Below are positions 33,480 through 41,992 of a stretch of DNA of 64,000 nt, piece by piece (position 1 is the stretch's first letter; every line of letters begins with the position of its first letter). The notes beneath the pieces are model-generated. The model was not told where the DNA came from. It searched no databases and saw only the letters and a list, made by a program, of their open reading frames with translations. Origin of the DNA: Candidatus Poribacteria bacterium (GTDB lineage: Bacteria; Poribacteria; WGA-4E; WGA-3G); assembly GCA_026710795.1 (NCBI GenBank), contig JAPOQK010000103.1, positions 1-64,000 on the forward strand, written 5' to 3'. Position numbers and translations under genes: made by a program.

Positions 33480-36400
33480 ATGTCAGGATATTACCGATTC
33501 CCAACTATTTCAAATGAAACTATCGTATTTGTTTGTGAAGATGATTTATGGACAGTTCCAATAAATGGAGGAGTCGCACGAAGACTCACTTCAAATCTCG
33601 GTGCAACAAGTTCACCACAATTATCACCAAACGGTGAACTCCTTGCCTTTGCAGGACGTGAAGAAGGTCCTACAGAAGTATACGTCATGCCAGCACTCGG
33701 TGGAGAAGCTAAACGACTCACCTATCAAGGCAGCAATGCAAGTGTAATAGGATGGAATGCAGACGGAAACAACATTCTCTATTCCAGTGGTGCTGGGTCA
33801 GCATTCGGTGCATGGATATGGAGTATTTCACATGATGGAGGAGAACCGCAACGTCAACCTTATGGACCCGCTAACCACATTGCATTCGGAAGTAATGGAG
33901 GAGTCGTTCTCGGTAGGTTAACACGAGAACCCGCACGATGGAAACGCTATCGTGGTGGCACAGCAGGTCAACTCTGGATTGATAACGATGGTGACGGACA
34001 ATTTCAACCGTTTTCTCCTGTAGAAAGTAATTTCACCACACCAATGTGGATCGAGGATCGTATCTACTTCATATCCGATCACGAAGGGATTGGAAATATA
34101 TACTCCTGCCTTACCTCTGGCGAGGACATGCAACGGCACACACATCAAGAAACATATTACTGTCGCTCGGCACAAACAGACGGCACACGCATCGTCTACC
34201 ACGCCGGTGCGGACCTATGGATCTACGAGATAGGTAATGATACCAATCATCAGGTTGGAGTGGATTTTCGAAGTCCACGTATACAACGTCAACGTAAATT
34301 CGTCAGTGCAACAAAGTACCTACAAACAAGTTCACTATCTGTTGATGGACGTTCTATTACACTCACACCTCGCGGTAAACTTTTCACGATGGCAAATTGG
34401 GATGGTGCTGTGCTTCAACATGGGATGCACAACGGTGTCCGTTACCGATTGTCGCAGTGGTTGAACGATGGCAAACGTATCATTACACTTTCCGATGCAG
34501 GTGGTGAAGAAACATTTGAAATTCATACCTGTGATGGTAGTGAAGAAACACTACGTTTTGACGACCTTGACATCGGACATGTAAGACAATTCGTAGTCTG
34601 TCCAAAAGGAGATAACCTTAAAGACCAAATATTTATTGTTAACAACCGATTTGAACTTCTACATTTAGAACTGGAAACACAAGAGTTGCGTGTACTGGAT
34701 AAAAGCATATATAGTCGTATTCAAGGGGCAAGTTGGTCACCTGATGGAAAATGGATTGCATATAGTTTCCCGTCAACTGAAACCACATCTTCAATCAAAC
34801 TTTGCAATGTGGAAACCGGAGAAACAACATATATCACTCAACCGGAATTCACAGATTTCGCGCCTTCATGGGATCCTGAAGGTAAATACCTATATTTTTT
34901 ATCACGGCGCGAATTTGATCCAGTCGGTGATGCCTTACAGTTTGAACTTAGTTTTCCTATCGCTACGCGTCCCTTGCTGGTGACATTGCAGAAAGAATTA
35001 CCGAACCCGTTTATACCTTCTTCACCATCACCTGAGGATGAAAAGGAAAAAGAGAAAAAGGAAAACGAGGAAAATAACGGAGAAGAGAAGTCTGATGAAA
35101 ATAAAGGTGAATCTAAAGAAGAAAAAGACGACAAAAAGATACAACCCCTCAAAATCGATTTGGATGGTATTGAACAACGTATTATCGCTTTTCCGTATTC
35201 ACACGGGATGTACGGACAAATTGCAGGGGTTAAGGGTAAAGCGATTTTCACATCCCATCCAGTAAGGCACGCAACTAACGCTCCAGGAGAAGAAGACTCC
35301 AGTGCCAAAGGCAAACTCCACGCCTATGATTTCAAAGAACAAAGGAAAGAGGTACTCGTCTCAGACATAGCCTCCTTCACACTTTCAAGAGACTACAAAA
35401 ACATGTTATATCGCACTGGGGATCGGTTGCGTGTTGTTAAAGCTGGAAAAAAAGTTGAAGATGGTCAAAAACCTGATAACAAAGGTGGACTAAATCGACA
35501 TACTGGTTGGATAGATCTCAACCGTGTGCGACCTTCTGTTATTCCAACCGATGAATGGAAGCAGATGTATCGTGAAGCGTGGCGACTTCAACGCGATTAT
35601 TTTTGGACGGAAGATATGTCCAATGTTGATTGGGAAAATGTGTATCAACGCTATCTACCATTGCTTGACAGAGTAGCAACCCGTGCAGAATTCTCTGACC
35701 TAATGTGGGAGATGCAAGGGGAACTGGGTACATCACATGCCTATGAATCAGGGGGTGATTACCGTAGTTCACCAAACTATGGACAAGGATTCCTCGGTGC
35801 TGATTTTGTCTATGATGAGGAAAATGAAGGTTATCGTATTACACACATAGTTCGAGGGGATACTTGGGACGAGAGAAAGGATTCACCATTAAATGCACCT
35901 GGAATCAATGTGCAAGAAGGTGACATTTTACTTTCCATTGGAGGACAAACGGTAAGTCAAAATGTATCACCAGGAGAATTATTGGTCAATCTCGGAGGAC
36001 ATGAGGTCCAAACCACGTTTAAGAATACCACCGATGACGAAAAACGTGTTCTTACAATCAAAGTACTCAGAGGAGAAAGCGATTTACGCTACCGAGAATG
36101 GGTCGCACATAACAGAAAATACGTTCATGAGAAAACGGATGGAAAAGTGGGATATGTCCACATCCCTGATATGGGAAGACGCGGATATGCTGAGTTCCAT
36201 CGTGGCTATCTATCAGAAGTTAGCTATCCGGCACTACTCATCGACGTTAGATACAACGGTGGTGGCAATGTATCGCAGTTGATTTTAGAAAAGTTATCAC
36301 GACACCGTATTGGCTATGCGGTTCCACGTTGGGGAACTCCTAACCCTTATCCTACAGCCTCTGTGTTAGGTCCGATGATAACAGTTACCAATGAAAATGC

Positions 36401-36767
36401 TGGTTCTGATGGTGATATCTTCTCTCACTGCTTCAAATTGATGAAGTTAGGAAAACTAATTGGCAAACGGACATGGGGAGGCGTTATCGGAATCTCACCA
36501 CATCAAGGGTTTGTTGATGGCGGTAACACAACACAACCGGAATACTCGTTCTGGTTCGAAGATGTCGGTTGGAGCGTGGAGAATTACGGCACAGACCCAG
36601 ATGTTGAAGTGGATTACCGACCACAAGATTATATGTCAGATGATGATCCACAACTTGATAAAGCGATTGAGATTCTCCTCCAAGAGATGGAAGAGAACCC
36701 ACCCGAACTCCCAGATTTCGGTGATCGTCCTCGCTTGACTTTGCCGACATTACCGAAAGTGGAATAA
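33480..36767 (+). CDS. Tricorn protease homologue
   Basis: A 1095-residue cytosolic serine protease of the tricorn type (family S41), which in archaea cuts proteasome products into short peptides. The N-terminal 300 residues form a propeller of WD-like/TolB-like blades (ISNETIVFVCEDDLWTVP, RRLTSNLGATSSPQLSPNGE), followed by a second propeller (about 310-510). A Lys/Glu-rich linker lies near 515-565. Then come the C1 domain with GTSHAYE (Ser752-His753), a PDZ domain (about 765-860) and the catalytic core with NENAGSDGD, nucleophile Ser976. These equal Ser745/His746/Ser965 of the Thermoplasma enzyme. No signal peptide. ATG follows CAGGAGGTGTGA. It lies 9 kb from the proteasome genes in the same direction. 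Confidence 0.93.
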   Translation: MSGYYRFPTISNETIVFVCEDDLWTVPINGGVARRLTSNLGATSSPQLSPNGELLAFAGREEGPTEVYVMPALGGEAKRLTYQGSNASVIGWNADGNNILYSSGAGSAFGAWIWSISHDGGEPQRQPYGPANHIAFGSNGGVVLGRLTREPARWKRYRGGTAGQLWIDNDGDGQFQPFSPVESNFTTPMWIEDRIYFISDHEGIGNIYSCLTSGEDMQRHTHQETYYCRSAQTDGTRIVYHAGADLWIYEIGNDTNHQVGVDFRSPRIQRQRKFVSATKYLQTSSLSVDGRSITLTPRGKLFTMANWDGAVLQHGMHNGVRYRLSQWLNDGKRIITLSDAGGEETFEIHTCDGSEETLRFDDLDIGHVRQFVVCPKGDNLKDQIFIVNNRFELLHLELETQELRVLDKSIYSRIQGASWSPDGKWIAYSFPSTETTSSIKLCNVETGETTYITQPEFTDFAPSWDPEGKYLYFLSRREFDPVGDALQFELSFPIATRPLLVTLQKELPNPFIPSSPSPEDEKEKEKKENEENNGEEKSDENKGESKEEKDDKKIQPLKIDLDGIEQRIIAFPYSHGMYGQIAGVKGKAIFTSHPVRHATNAPGEEDSSAKGKLHAYDFKEQRKEVLVSDIASFTLSRDYKNMLYRTGDRLRVVKAGKKVEDGQKPDNKGGLNRHTGWIDLNRVRPSVIPTDEWKQMYREAWRLQRDYFWTEDMSNVDWENVYQRYLPLLDRVATRAEFSDLMWEMQGELGTSHAYESGGDYRSSPNYGQGFLGADFVYDEENEGYRITHIVRGDTWDERKDSPLNAPGINVQEGDILLSIGGQTVSQNVSPGELLVNLGGHEVQTTFKNTTDDEKRVLTIKVLRGESDLRYREWVAHNRKYVHEKTDGKVGYVHIPDMGRRGYAEFHRGYLSEVSYPALLIDVRYNGGGNVSQLILEKLSRHRIGYAVPRWGTPNPYPTASVLGPMITVTNENAGSDGDIFSHCFKLMKLGKLIGKRTWGGVIGISPHQGFVDGGNTTQPEYSFWFEDVGWSVENYGTDPDVEVDYRPQDYMSDDDPQLDKAIEILLQEMEENPPELPDFGDRPRLTLPTLPKVE

Positions 36768-36790
36768 TATCCTTTTTAATTCTTGATAAG

Positions 36791-36824
36791 CGCCGAAAAC
36801 CCTAAGGTATTCGGCGTTAATTTT
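36791..36824 (+). terminator. Rho-independent terminator after tricorn
   Basis: CGCCGAA (36791-36797) pairs with TTCGGCG (36810-36816), with further ACC/GGT pairing inside, followed by TTAATTTT. It lies 24 bp after the tricorn stop. Confidence 0.75.
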
Positions 36825-36918
36825 AAGCATAACCAATTACTAATAAGTAAAATTAGTATTGTGAAATTTCAATTTTCGTCAGATATAAGACAATAAACCA
36901 GCGACTGTTAATTATTTC

Positions 36919-36947
36919 TTGACAAAACAACACATATATGGTAATAT
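36919..36947 (+). promoter_or_regulatory. Sigma-70 promoter of the TcmP gene
   Basis: TTGACA (36919-36924), 17 nt, TAATAT (36942-36947). Transcription would start near 36954, about six bases before the ATG at 36960. The transcript should therefore be almost leaderless, and no Shine-Dalgarno sequence is present. Confidence 0.75.
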
Positions 36948-36959
36948 ATTTGGAATATA

Positions 36960-38075
36960 ATGAAAGATAATTTTTTTGAAGAATCCAGAGAACAGTCACA
37001 GGTTAAGGCAAGAATTGTTGAAAAATACTTCTGGGCTTGGGCAAATGTTATAATTGGTAGGAATACTAATATCAATTTAATTGGTTATGTAGACTTTTTC
37101 TCCGGTCCGGGTAGATATGGAACCGGTACTAAATCTACACCTCTTCTTGTCCTTGAAAAGGCAATTAAAGATGAAAAGATACGAGACAGACTCGTTAGCA
37201 TTTTTAACGATGCTAATCCGGACTATGCCAAAAATCTTGAGGAAGCTATCAGCTTAACTTCAGGTATAGACACTCTTAAATACTATCCAATCGTTAGAAA
37301 TTTAGAGTTAGGGGAAGAAGAGGTGTCTGTTAAGATTTTTGATCATGTAAAGAGAATACCCACTTTATTTTTTGTGGATCCATGGGGCTACAAAGGGCTT
37401 ACACTCAAACTTATCATTACCGCTCTGCAAAACTGGGGATGTGACTGTATATTTTTCTTCAACTATAGTCGTATCATTATGAGCATAAATAATCCATCTG
37501 TTGAAGAACTTATGGTTTCACTATTTGGCAAAGAACGGTTGGCTTATCTCCGCAATCTACCAACTAATTTGACTTCAACCGAAAAGGAATTATTTGTAAT
37601 TGAACAAATTAGTCAAGAATTGAAAGATAAAGCGGGTAACTATATTTTACCATTTCGCTTCAAGTCTGACAGTGGTAGACGTTTAACTCACCATTTGATC
37701 TTTGTTTCTAAGCATATAAGAGGATATGAGATTATGAAGAAAATTATGGCTAATGAAAGCACAGAGTCAGACCAAGGTGTTCCTTCATTTGAATATAATC
37801 CTGCAAACCTCCGACAGCCTTTTTTATTTCAATTAACACGTCCTCTTGACGATTTAGCTGAAATGTTATTGACAGAATATGCTGGTAGAACAATGACAAT
37901 GAAGCAGATTTTTGATGATCACAATGTTGGAAAACCGTTTATTTCTAAAAATTATAAATACATCCTTAAGAGATTAGAAACTGCAGGAAGGATTCAAGCG
38001 GATGAACCAGCTGATAAACGTCCAAAGGACACTTTTGGTGATACAGTCAAAGTCACGTTTCCACCTAAGGAGTAA
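36960..38075 (+). CDS. tcmP: Three-Cys-motif partner protein TcmP
   Basis: A 371-residue protein of the TcmP family, always found beside a three-Cys-motif (Gp37/Gp68-like, DUF5131) protein. Diagnostic segments are VEKYFWAWANVI, GYVDFFSGPGRYGTGTKSTP and FFVDPWGYKGLTLKLIITAL, which resemble a Rossmann-type methyltransferase fold (DFFSGPG as the nucleotide-binding loop). The C-terminal 80 residues look like a winged helix (AGRTMTMKQIFDDHNVGKPF). It starts close to a consensus promoter, with a near-leaderless message, and is 6 bp from the next gene. Its biochemical role is not established; the dyad is patchily distributed and often mobile or phage-linked, which suggests accessory or defence-related function. 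Confidence 0.9.
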   Translation: MKDNFFEESREQSQVKARIVEKYFWAWANVIIGRNTNINLIGYVDFFSGPGRYGTGTKSTPLLVLEKAIKDEKIRDRLVSIFNDANPDYAKNLEEAISLTSGIDTLKYYPIVRNLELGEEEVSVKIFDHVKRIPTLFFVDPWGYKGLTLKLIITALQNWGCDCIFFFNYSRIIMSINNPSVEELMVSLFGKERLAYLRNLPTNLTSTEKELFVIEQISQELKDKAGNYILPFRFKSDSGRRLTHHLIFVSKHIRGYEIMKKIMANESTESDQGVPSFEYNPANLRQPFLFQLTRPLDDLAEMLLTEYAGRTMTMKQIFDDHNVGKPFISKNYKYILKRLETAGRIQADEPADKRPKDTFGDTVKVTFPPKE

Positions 38076-38081
38076 CTTAAA

Positions 38082-38843
38082 ATGGCAGCTAAATCCGCAA
38101 TTGAGTGGACACAATCAACATGGAATCCTGTGAGAGGTTGCACCCGTGTTTCTGAAGGATGTAAATTTTGCTATGCCGAACGAATCGCGGCTCGGTTTTC
38201 GGGAGAAGGTCTTGCCTATGAAGGACTTGCGAAAATGACAAAAGCAGGTCCGAGATGGACAAATAAAGTTCGACTTGTTGAGGACTTACTTGATGCTCCA
38301 CTAAAGTGGAAAAAGCCTCAGCTGATTTTTGTCAATTCAATGAGTGATTTATTTCATGAGGACGTTCCATTAGATTTCATTCTAAGGGTTTTTGAAACAA
38401 TGCATAAAGCAGAACAACATCACTTCCAAGTTCTTACAAAAAGATCAAAGCAGTTGGTCAAACTGAATAATAAAATACAATGGCCTAAGAATGTGTGGAT
38501 GGGAGTTAGTGTTGAAAATGAAGACTATAAATGTCGCATTGACGATTTGCGAGAAACAGATGCACACGTCAAATTCTTGTCTCTCGAACCTCTTATAGGT
38601 GAACTCCGAAACCTAAATTTAACAAATATAGATTGGGTAATTGTTGGTGGGGAATCTGGACCTGGAGCGCGAACTATGCAAGAAGAGTGGGTACTTGATA
38701 TCCGGGATCAATGCCAACAAGCCTTTGTCCCATTCTTTTTTAAACAATGGGGTGGTCGAAATAAAAAACGACAAGGTCGAGAGTTAGAGAAAAAAACTTG
38801 GGATTCATTACCACTTGCTTATAGCGCGGTTAGTGGGCAATAA
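38082..38843 (+). CDS. Three-Cys-motif protein (phage Gp37/Gp68-like, DUF5131)
   Basis: A 253-residue partner of TcmP. WNPVRGCTRVSEGCKFCYAE contains the three cysteines (C20, C27, C30), spaced C-x6-C-x2-C, with FCYAE like the end of a radical-SAM-type cluster motif. FVNSMSDLFHEDVP, FQVLTKRS, NVWMGVSVEN, FLSLEPL and WVIVGGESGPGARTM are all characteristic of the family, and the fold is expected to be a TIM-barrel-like iron-sulfur enzyme. The ATG follows AAGGAGTAACTTAAA, placed in the end of tcmP, so the pair is co-transcribed. Substrate unknown. Encoded in phages and in bacterial islands. Confidence 0.9.
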   Translation: MAAKSAIEWTQSTWNPVRGCTRVSEGCKFCYAERIAARFSGEGLAYEGLAKMTKAGPRWTNKVRLVEDLLDAPLKWKKPQLIFVNSMSDLFHEDVPLDFILRVFETMHKAEQHHFQVLTKRSKQLVKLNNKIQWPKNVWMGVSVENEDYKCRIDDLRETDAHVKFLSLEPLIGELRNLNLTNIDWVIVGGESGPGARTMQEEWVLDIRDQCQQAFVPFFFKQWGGRNKKRQGRELEKKTWDSLPLAYSAVSGQ

Positions 38844-38884
38844 TATCTTACCTTTTCTCAAATCAATAATAGATAGAAACAACC

Positions 38885-40081
38885 ATGCATATACTCTGTG
38901 CAAACGTTGGAAGCACATCCTTCAAATATCAAATCATAGACATGAATACTACCACCTCCCTCGTCAAGGGAGGTATAGAACGTATCGGTAATTCTCCATC
39001 TGCATTCACTCATTCGGTACCGGGTAAGCCATCTCAAGAAGGTGAAATTGATGCACCATCACACATTGACGCGATTGCTCACGCCATGCAACTCATTACA
39101 GATTCAGAGGTCGGTTGTCTAACAAACCTAAACCAATTGGATGGAGTTGGATTTAAAACCATTCTTGCCAAAGGATATTGGCGTTCCGCTCGTATTACAG
39201 AAGATGTTATCGCAGCATTAGAGGCTTCAACACCCCTTGCCCCAATGCACAATCCATTCTATATTGCCTCAATCCGTGCCTTTCAGGATCTTCTTCCGAA
39301 CACTCCACTCGTTGCAGTTTTTGAGACATGGTTTCATCAGACCATACCAGATTATGCCTACGAATTCGGTGTGCCTCGATTCTGGGTAGAAAAGCATGGT
39401 ATTCGTAAATACGGATTTCACGGTGCATCACACCGCTATATTTCAGAACGTGTTCCTCAGATACTTGGACGTGAATCATCAGAAGGACTTCGAATTATCT
39501 CCTGCCATCTTGGAGGAAGTTCCTCTATTTGTGCGATCAAAGACGGAGAATCTATTGACACATCTATGGGGGCATCGACTCAATACGGGATGATACAATC
39601 TACGCGTTGTGGCGACTTAGATGCTTTTGCCGTCTTATATATGATGGACAAAGAGGGATTTTCTACAGATGAAATCAGACAGCAACTGATTGAAGATTCA
39701 GGCGTTAAAGGTATCTCTGGTACGAGTGGTGATATGCGGGATGTTGAAGCAGCGATTGATGCTGGAAATGACAATGCTCGTTTAGCATTAGAAACCTATG
39801 TCTACGGTGTAAAGAAATATATCGGAGCTTATATTGCTGCACTTGGCGGTGTTGATGTCATCGCTTTTGCAGGTGGAATCGGAGAGAAAAGTAAAACAAC
39901 ACGTGCACAGATCTGTGAAGGACTTGAATGGTGCGGCATCCATTTAGATGCAGATAAGAATAATAACAATACAGGTGAAGCAGATCTCTCAACTGATAAC
40001 AGTCGTACTAAAATACTTGTTGTATCTACAAATGAGGAACTCATCGTGTCTCGTGAAACGGCGCGGGTCTTATCTGATTAA
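38885..40081 (+). CDS. Divergent acetate/propionate kinase family protein
   Basis: A 398-residue protein of the acetokinase family (ASKHA fold), normally making acetyl phosphate or ATP from acetate. ANVGSTSFKYQI, LAPMHNPFYIAS, YGFHGASHRYIS, STRCGDLDAFAVL, FAGGIGEKS and NEELIVSRETARVL align along the whole length. Several catalytic positions differ from the Methanosarcina enzyme: the conserved Asp148 is Glu147 (VFETWFHQ), the RVVHGG substrate segment is KTILAKG, and HLGNG is HLGGS. The enzyme may therefore use another carboxylate or be slow. No phosphotransacetylase lies next to it. The start has only a weak ribosome binding site. Called ackA-like, not ackA. Confidence 0.85.
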   Translation: MHILCANVGSTSFKYQIIDMNTTTSLVKGGIERIGNSPSAFTHSVPGKPSQEGEIDAPSHIDAIAHAMQLITDSEVGCLTNLNQLDGVGFKTILAKGYWRSARITEDVIAALEASTPLAPMHNPFYIASIRAFQDLLPNTPLVAVFETWFHQTIPDYAYEFGVPRFWVEKHGIRKYGFHGASHRYISERVPQILGRESSEGLRIISCHLGGSSSICAIKDGESIDTSMGASTQYGMIQSTRCGDLDAFAVLYMMDKEGFSTDEIRQQLIEDSGVKGISGTSGDMRDVEAAIDAGNDNARLALETYVYGVKKYIGAYIAALGGVDVIAFAGGIGEKSKTTRAQICEGLEWCGIHLDADKNNNNTGEADLSTDNSRTKILVVSTNEELIVSRETARVLSD

Positions 40082-40113
40082 GTACCATCAATATACCTGT
40101 AGTATAATGTACA

Positions 40114-40905
40114 CTACATCAAATACTCTCTTTCTCTAAAAATTCGTATAGCAAGCCACATTGCACCTACTGTTAGTACACAGATTATTAATAATGCCAC
40201 CCATATGTTCGGTGGAGTATCACCTAACAAATCATTGAGCATATCCACCTTTAGTTTGAAATCGGGAAATAGAGTCATTAGGTAATGTGTTATACCGATC
40301 CTTTTGATACCTGTTGGCATTGAGGGAATTGAAGTGAGTCTTTCCCATCCTAACACGAACAGCAATCCCCATAACACGGGATTCTTGAATCGAACGGATA
40401 GAAGCACAGCAAATGTACCGTAGGTTAGCAATCCTAACGACAACGATCCAGTATATATGAAACTCATTCCTAATACAGTCAGTCGTTCCTTTAGTTTCGG
40501 GTGCGTTTGTATAATACCTGTTAGTAGTAAATGAGATACGCTAATTAGAACTACTGCCCCAACTATGTATGCAGCGAATTTCGTAAGAAGAAGTAACGAT
40601 TTCTGTATAGGTCTCATCTGTAGAAATGTCAACCCTCTACCATCAATCTCATCCGATACAATCGCTGAACCGTAAAATATGGCGCACAAATTCGTCAAAA
40701 ACCCGTAAAAAATAAATGTAAGATATGGAATAAAACTATTGACACCTGATGTGCTTCGGACTGTGAACCGAAATATCACGGCGATGATAAGTGGTAGGAG
40801 ACATCCAATCAACATTAGGAGTCCTCGTCGACCCCAGAATAACTGACGAAGTGTTAGTTTGAATAGGGCAAAATAGGAAGGAAACGAATTGGGAGTTGTA
40901 GACAT
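40114..40905 (-). CDS. ABC-2 type transporter permease
   Basis: A 263-residue membrane protein with about six predicted helices (for example GLLMLIGCLLPLIIAVIFRF, IPYLTFIFYGFLTNLCAIFY, IVGAVVLISVSHLLLTGI, SLSLGLLTYGTFAVLLSV and WVALLIICVLTVGAMWLAIR). The motif IVSDEIDGRGLTFLQMRPI, followed by KSLLLLTKF, is typical of ABC-2 family permeases. No ATPase gene is adjacent, so the partner lies elsewhere. The gene converges with the acetate-kinase-like gene, 32 bp apart. The start follows AAAGGTTTATAA. Substrate unknown. Confidence 0.85.
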   Translation of the reverse strand: MSTTPNSFPSYFALFKLTLRQLFWGRRGLLMLIGCLLPLIIAVIFRFTVRSTSGVNSFIPYLTFIFYGFLTNLCAIFYGSAIVSDEIDGRGLTFLQMRPIQKSLLLLTKFAAYIVGAVVLISVSHLLLTGIIQTHPKLKERLTVLGMSFIYTGSLSLGLLTYGTFAVLLSVRFKNPVLWGLLFVLGWERLTSIPSMPTGIKRIGITHYLMTLFPDFKLKVDMLNDLLGDTPPNIWVALLIICVLTVGAMWLAIRIFREREYLM

Positions 40906-41014
40906 TTATAAACCTTTGAATAGTTTAATTTTCATACATAATATAGTAACATGAAAATATTGGATTTACAAATCTATGTACTAATGATAAAGGTATTTCT
41001 TTCAAATAATATCT

Positions 41015-41042
41015 TTGAGAACGCATTAATGTTTGGTATAAT
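41015..41042 (+). promoter_or_regulatory. Sigma-70 promoter of the amidohydrolase
   Basis: TTGAGA (41015-41020), 16 nt, TATAAT (41037-41042). The leader to the ATG at 41084 is about 35 nt and includes GGGAAAAT just before the start. Confidence 0.7.
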
Positions 41043-41083
41043 TCTAACATTAATTCATAATATAGGAACTTGTAAGGGAAAAT

Positions 41084-41929
41084 ATGCTAAGAATCATTGA
41101 CACACACCAACACCTATGGGATACATCCAACTTGGAATACCCTTGGTTAGATGGATTTGATCTTCTCAGACAACAATATACGCCACAAGATTATCGCGAT
41201 GCCATCTGTGATATAAACGTTGTCAAGTCGGTTCATGTAGAAGGGGATCCTGCTGAAACACATGTCGTACAAGAAGTGGAATGGTTAACGCAGATTGCGG
41301 AAACAGATGGTATGATTGGGGCAATTGCTGCCGCTGCTCCACTTGAAAAGCCAAACGTAGACGTTATCCTTGACCAACTTGCAGCATTTGACCTTGTTGT
41401 GGGAATACGTCGAATGGCATGGCATATCTCAGACAATAACTTCTACGCAAGTCGAGAACTGATAAATGGCGTGAAATTGTTAGAGAAATATAATCTATCA
41501 TTTGAACTTTGTGCTAAACACGATCAACTCCCTGCTGCAATTGAATTGGTAAAAGCCACTCCTAATATCATTCATGCTGTCAACCACTGTGGGGGTCCAA
41601 ATATAAAAGATAGAGAGTTTGAACCTTGGGCAAGCCACATGCGTACAATTGCGGGTTTTGATAATGTTCACTGCAAAGTTTCGGGTATAGTTACGTTGGC
41701 GAGTGAAAACTGGACAAGCGAGGAATTAAAGCCTTATATACGACATCTTGTGGATGTATTCGGATTTGAACGACTGATGTTTGGTAGTGATTGGCCCGTA
41801 TGTACTTTAGCCGCGGAATATCATGAGTGGTTATCTGCACTCCTCACAGTCGTTGATGATGCATCAGATTCGGAGAAAGACCAATTTTTCTATCAGAATG
41901 CCTTGGAATTCTATAAGATTAGTGTGTAA
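41084..41929 (+). CDS. Amidohydrolase 2 family (fuconolactonase-like) hydrolase
   Basis: A 281-residue TIM-barrel hydrolase of the amidohydrolase-related family (Amidohydro_2). The N-terminal IIDTHQHLWDTSNLEYPWL carries the H-x-H metal motif; VVGIRRMAWHI, NHCGGP and the C-terminal FGFERLMFGSDWPVCTLAA with its conserved Asp complete the signature. The closest named types are L-fuconolactonase and L-rhamnono-lactonase, which open sugar lactones. No sugar dehydrogenase is encoded nearby, so the substrate cannot be fixed. The gene stands alone with its own promoter. Cytoplasmic. Confidence 0.9.
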   Translation: MLRIIDTHQHLWDTSNLEYPWLDGFDLLRQQYTPQDYRDAICDINVVKSVHVEGDPAETHVVQEVEWLTQIAETDGMIGAIAAAAPLEKPNVDVILDQLAAFDLVVGIRRMAWHISDNNFYASRELINGVKLLEKYNLSFELCAKHDQLPAAIELVKATPNIIHAVNHCGGPNIKDREFEPWASHMRTIAGFDNVHCKVSGIVTLASENWTSEELKPYIRHLVDVFGFERLMFGSDWPVCTLAAEYHEWLSALLTVVDDASDSEKDQFFYQNALEFYKISV

Positions 41930-41969
41930 GTTGGGTGAGTTTGTAAAACCCATAAATCCAACCTACACA
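41923..41969. terminator. Imperfect hairpin between convergent genes
   Basis: TGTGTAAGTTGG (41923-41934, overlapping the amidohydrolase stop) pairs with CCAACCTACACA (41958-41969), 11 of 12 bp. No T-run follows on either strand. It may act as a bidirectional terminator for the converging genes. Confidence 0.5.
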
Positions 41970-41992
41970 TTGATAAGCTAACAGCATGACTC

